From the NCBI GenBank assembly GCA_904063045.1, contig CAJFCJ010000013.1, forward strand, positions 1,098,156-1,162,155: a DNA stretch of 64,000 bases, read 5' to 3'. Below the pieces are notes generated by a model. It was not told where the DNA came from, searched no databases, and saw only the letters and a program-made list of their open reading frames with translations. Origin of the DNA: Dimorphilus gyrociliatus (Eukaryota; Annelida; Polychaeta; Dinophilidae). This document shows, piece after piece, positions 59,298 through 64,000 of this stretch. Made by a program: the position numbers and the translations under genes. Position 1 is the stretch's first letter. The number at the start of each line of letters is the position of its first letter.

Positions 59298-60558
59298 TTC
59301 GAAGTTCTGTCTTAGTGCAAAATGAGCTGATACACTTTTAATTAGACACTTCTCACAATAATCTTTAAAGATGGCGTTTTGATTTTTTTATATTGAGGCG
59401 CCATTTTTATTTTCTTATTAAACGCCGTACTTCACACCTCAAATTAATTATATCTTTTTTAATTAAAACATAGTTCGTTCACCAGATTTACTATTTCTGG
59501 CTTTAGTTATCCTTTATTGGTTCTAATATTCTTATAGACACTAAAAAAAGGCTTAAGTTAATCTTTGCGCAACTTTAATTGTTTTCCTTTTTAGGATATT
59601 CATCGATTAAGAATTAAAAATAGTTCTTTATGTGGGAAACTTTAACAGATGATCCATTTATATTATTGCGCGTATCCCTCCGAAAAACAACAACTAGGCC
59701 TAGGTTAATTTCTGAAAATCAACTTTCTAATTAGACTATGAGTACGATATGTACCAATAGAACAAATATATATATTGAGCGGCTTAAACATCCAAATTTA
59801 TGATAAAAGTTTTATCTTCATTCACTTAGTGAAAAGAGGTTTCGTGTTTGAACGAATATGTTATTATACTTTTTTTGGAACATTTAACAATATCGTAAAG
59901 TTTTATCTATCGATTATGAAATTGTAGTGATTTATACTTAATAACTATGAAAATTATATTTTTTTCACACTAATAGTTTTTTATACCACTACTTTTGTTG
60001 AACTCTTTTTAAAGTAAGAGAAAAAGAAAGTTTATTGACGGTTTATATTTCATTTATTTATAACTATTGGCGGAGAGAAATCCTTTTACTTTTAATAATT
60101 TTTAATCTAAAATGTTTTTGTATTTATTTTCTTATGAAAAATTAACAATACGATATTGAAAGATTTTATAATATAAATATTTTCAAAGTTGTCGATAAAC
60201 CGCGAAATTAGTTTTTCTGAAAACTGGTAAGAGAGTGATTGTTTTGCTATACATGGTTCCAGTCGAATGGTCAGTTAATCGCTTCACCTATTAATCACGG
60301 AACACGGTTGCGCACTAACTGATTGTTTATTGCTTTTTTTGAGCGATTCATTTTCTTTCTCACGAGTTTTCTCTTTTTTGCCTCAAAAGAAGGAAATTTG
60401 AACGGTTATTTCCTAAAATCCGTATATCTAATTTCCTCGAATGGATACGGGACGAAGAAAGAAAATTGGAACTTTTCCGTATCTTTTATTTTAAAGGTGC
60501 GTAGTGGCGCCATCCGTAGTAATAATAGAAGGACTTGCAAACTTTCTCTCCAAGTGCA
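59298..60558. other. Divergent intergenic region, LMW-PTP paralogue to CSL
   Basis: About 1.26 kb of AT-rich DNA holding both promoters; no further coding signal seen. Confidence 0.5.
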
Positions 60559-63500
60559 ATGCCTGGATTTAAAGAAAAATGTAAAGAAGAAAACCAAACT
60601 GAGGTAACAGAGATCAAGAGTCAATAACTTGAAATTCGCTAAAAATTATTTCTAAGCGATTCAAGTTATCAATTATAGTTTGTTTATAAATCCGCACCAG
60701 TCAGGACAAGGCGTGGGAACTAAAAGTAAGTGTGTGAATCAGCCATGGGAATTAGGTCAGGAATGATGGCGCTTTTAAATATCTTAAGTACCTATCGTAA
60801 TTCGAATTTAGATTAAGTAGGAAATAAATAAACTATTTAATTCACCTGTCAATCACTTATCAAGGGTATGGAAGGTTAACGAAAGAATAAGCCTTACGGA
60901 AGTTATATAGTTAATTTCTATGAAGAAATTACCTTCTATTTCTAGTTTAGTTCTTCACGAAAAATGTTTTACCATAAGATTCATTGTTTTTAGGAGGAAA
61001 ATTGGTCATAAGGAAAATCATTGAGTGTTTTGTATTACGGCACACGCTATGCTACAGGTGCCGTTCTCTCACGGCCCTGTTTTAATGCTAATGTCTCTTT
61101 GCAGTTTTTTTACAGGTGCTTTATAACAATGTTTGCTAAAAAAATAAAGCAATTCCTTTTAAATCTACTCTTTCCCCTCTACCCGTCCCGCCCCGCCCCC
61201 TTGTCTTTGCATATTTAGTATATTTAAAAAGAGAAACGGGTACTTTTTATTTTATAAGTCACGTAGAACTTATGTAATTAGTATGCATGAACAGCCTTAG
61301 ATCAAGTAAGACGTCCATCAAATTTCTCTTTGGTCAATAAGAAAAGATGTTCATTTTTCAACAATATACTTCATAGTTCTTTTCTAACGTTCTGATTAAA
61401 TATTAAAACAATTCACTGGCGCCAAATTTTGTTCTTTTGTTCTGGTAAAAGAATACATCCTTATTATCGCTTATCATTCCGTTTATAACTTGTGTGGTAG
61501 ATAAATTTTCAGTTATTACATCATATATACGTACTTCAATATAATTATTATTTATATTATATATTTTTTTCGAATCATTTTCTCATTTCAATTTGGAGAC
61601 TGTATTTATTATTGTAAAATGAATTCTTAGAAGTAGCATTGATTCTAAAATATCAAAAAATTATTCCTAGGGGTGTGGAAACGACTTATAATTTAGAGAA
61701 TATCTTAATATTAAGTGTATTCTTATAAATCTAATAACAAGATATAGGTATATATATAGATAATATTTAATAATTTATTGGTTTGTTTTAAGTTTTAGTC
61801 TCTATTTGTTTGTTTTAGAAGATTAATTTATTTTTAAGAAAAGACGCTCTTTTTGTTTTGTTAAAAAAAATTCAGGTAAGGAATATTGATCAAGTAGGTA
61901 ATTATACTAATTCTTTTGAGGTAGCTAAACTATTCAAACTCTCTATAATATGTTTTTACAAAGAGAAATGAATTTCAGCGATTTTCTCTTGTGAAAAAAA
62001 ATTTAAATTGATATTTTCTTACGAAATTATAGAGCTAATTAGAACGATGACAAAAAACTTTTTGTTTAATTAAATCTAATTTTTAAAAATATAAACTATT
62101 GCTATCTAATTAAACAGTGAGCATTAGGGTCATTAAGTATTAAGTATAGTGAAGAAAGAAAGCGAAATTATTTCGATTTTTTTGTCAACAAATCCGTTTC
62201 CAATAAATACCCCCGTAGGTGCTACGCCGATAAATTTATGTAACGTTATAAGCTTTTTTATACAATCCTGTTAGCATTCAACGAGATGCAGTCGCCGGCT
62301 AAGCATATTATGTTTAACCGTTACGGTTGTATTCGTAACAATCGCTTGAGACATCCTTTTTCTCATCTAACTTATTTTATGGTATTTTTGTTTTTTAAAA
62401 AGAATTCTGACAAAAAGATAATATATGACATTTCTATTCAAAGATGTTTCATTTTTTCCCACAGAAAGTTGTACTTTAGTTATGGTTTTTGAATAGTTTT
62501 TTTTTCTTTTTCTTGCTTTTTCGAATTATTTTCGTTAGTTATTCGTCTTCAAAGATTATTTTACTGATTGTTTTACTTTTACCATTGATTTTTCTATTCG
62601 TTAGTATTTGATCTAATTTCTATTTTTTTGTTTTCAGGGGTGTTACGGCTACCATACTCCTCAACATTCAAATCTACACACTAATACTTTTGGAGTTGGA
62701 TTACTACCTACTTCACCTTACTTGCATATGCATCATCAAAGTAATTATTATATTTCCTTAGGACAATTTTTATGTAGATAATATTCTGATGGAAATATCG
62801 TGTATTTAGGCGGAAGTAATATGTACCACGATTCAGGACCAGTTGATTTATCGGGAACTGGATCTCATAAGGTGACTAAACAAGAGAACGTTCAACCTGT
62901 ACTTATGCCTATGTATCCACCTCTATCTCTCCACGGTAAGTCCTTTTATTAAAAGTGCAAAAAACAAAAAAGAAACAAAAACAGAAAGCAACAATTTTTA
63001 AAAAAAAGGCCTATATAGCTGAAAAAATAAATATAACTTAATAATGATAATCTAATACTTGTGAAGAAAAAAAGTGAAACAAAAGACGTTAAAGAAATAC
63101 AGTTAAAGAAAGAGTGTGAGAAAAATTTTGGATATCAACAGATGTCTTTCCTAATAATTAATATTGAATAAATAACGATAGTGAGTGCCGCGTTGGCGAC
63201 ATTTTAGCATTAGAGTCGTAAAGACAATTAGTCTTGAAGGAATGTAATTAATAGCGTGAAGGAATCATCGTTTTTCATTTTTTTTTACTTTTGGTTTTTT
63301 TACGCAAAGATTTCTCAAAAATATAATAAACTGTTATTTTATCTGAGATGGAAGGATATTTTGAAGATGATTATTATTCCATAGATGAATTTGCTAGGAG
63401 GTTCTTCGATCATGATACTTATGCTGGAGGTTTAGTTCAATTTTCATTTAATATTTAGTCAATTTTTAAGTATAGGTGTAAGAATACACCTTGAAAAATT

Positions 63501-64000
63501 TCTATATTCAGCTTAATATCTTATCTTTTCAGAACCTCATACTTTTCAACATGCTCCAATTCAAACGAGCAAAGAAAATGGACAACTCGGCCAACCGCCA
63601 CCGTTAATAATCTCTCCGAACAATGACGAAGCTTCAAAGTCACCACCGTCTAATGGAAATCCAAGAACAGAACCTAACGATACAGTCCTAAAATTAGCAA
63701 ATACCAATAATAATGGGTAAATATCTAAAATTTTGTTATCTATCATTCCTGTTTACTTTATTAAAGATTTCAATTTATCTTTTTTTTTCTTGTCAGCCAA
63801 TTGACAGAAACCAGGTTGACTAGGTAAGTGAAATGGAAAGCACTAGAGCCTTTCTGGCCTGGTGTCTTACTATTAATTGTACGGATAATTCTTACAACTT
63901 ATTTCTTTCTCCAGGGAAGCTATGCGTGATTATTTAAGCCATCGATGTCACCATACTCTTGTAATATACCATGCAAAGGTTGCCCAGAAAAGTTACGGTA
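60559..64000 (+). CDS. CSL transcription factor, Su(H)/RBPJ (5' part; continues past the window)
   Basis: Exons 62638-62740, 62810-62935, 63533-63716, 63797-63823 and 63915-64000 join in phase. The last two read LTETRLTREAMRDYLSHR and HTLVIYHAKVAQKSYG, the start of the CSL N-terminal DNA-binding domain. The preceding region is a low-complexity N-terminus rich in His, Pro and Asn, as in insect Su(H). A possible first exon at 60559-60603 (MPGFKEKCKEENQTE) ends in phase 0 before a GTAACA donor and fits exon 62638, but the 2-kb intron makes it uncertain. CSL is the DNA-binding effector of Notch. The usual ERGD/ERSD stretch of the family is SHRCHH here. The gene is cut by the right edge. Confidence 0.9.
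63348..63429 (+). other. Alternative first coding exon of the CSL gene
   Basis: ATG at 63348 opens 27 codons (starting MEGYFEDDYYSIDEFARRFF) that end GGAG|GTTTAG in phase 1, the phase needed by the exon at 63533. Used as an internal exon after 62935 it would create an immediate stop, so an alternative start is the only sensible reading. An acidic/aromatic short N-terminus would replace the longer one. Confidence 0.55.

Overview
The window is animal nuclear DNA. It is AT-rich and intron-dense: most introns are about 55-75 nt with GT-AG ends, and genes sit close together on both strands. It holds metazoan genes such as a Notch-pathway CSL factor, Greatwall/MASTL, a CREB3-like factor and a TRIM-NHL protein. 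A small invertebrate with a compact genome fits well; a miniature spiralian or annelid is my guess, but nothing in the sequence proves a clade. I rebuilt exon models by eye, checking splice sites, phase and family motifs. Each completed model sums to a multiple of three.

Left part (1-23 kb). A minus-strand protein with calponin-homology (CH) domains and C-terminal ankyrin repeats runs off the left edge. It is followed by DPH1 (diphthamide synthesis, minus), then 4.5 kb of AT-rich non-coding DNA. Next come a CREB3L-type membrane-bound bZIP factor (plus), class I fructose-bisphosphate aldolase (plus), a divergent Rab-like GTPase (minus), cytochrome c oxidase subunit 6A (minus) and an intronless TRIM-NHL protein (minus).

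Centre (23.3-40 kb). One plus-strand gene of 52 coding exons encodes about 3,750 residues: two doublecortin-like domains, then 22 PLAT domains in 11 alternating pairs. A beta-trefoil-like block sits between PLAT2 and PLAT3, and there are acidic/lysine-rich linkers. Almost every PLAT domain starts at a phase-1 intron. One oversized intron carries an antisense ORF of 196 codons with about six possible dynein light chain (LC8) binding motifs, probably a nested gene. This is the most unusual part of the window.

Right part (40-64 kb). A secreted protein of uncertain family (minus, tail-to-tail with the giant gene), a p24/TMED cargo receptor (minus), divergently placed Greatwall/MASTL kinase (plus), OSBP (plus), a low-molecular-weight protein tyrosine phosphatase (LMW-PTP, minus), a ZDHHC5/8-type palmitoyltransferase (plus) and a second LMW-PTP paralogue (minus) whose catalytic cysteine is replaced by serine. 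Last is the 5' part of CSL/Su(H)/RBPJ (plus, cut by the right edge), with two possible first coding exons.

The genes are not an operon; most are unrelated housekeeping or signalling genes. Links suggested by sequence are a CRE in the CREB3L promoter, forkhead and X-box-like sites upstream of the probable cytoskeletal genes, NRF-1 palindromes in two promoters, and the LMW-PTP duplication. No transposon, rRNA, tRNA or CRISPR array was recognised.
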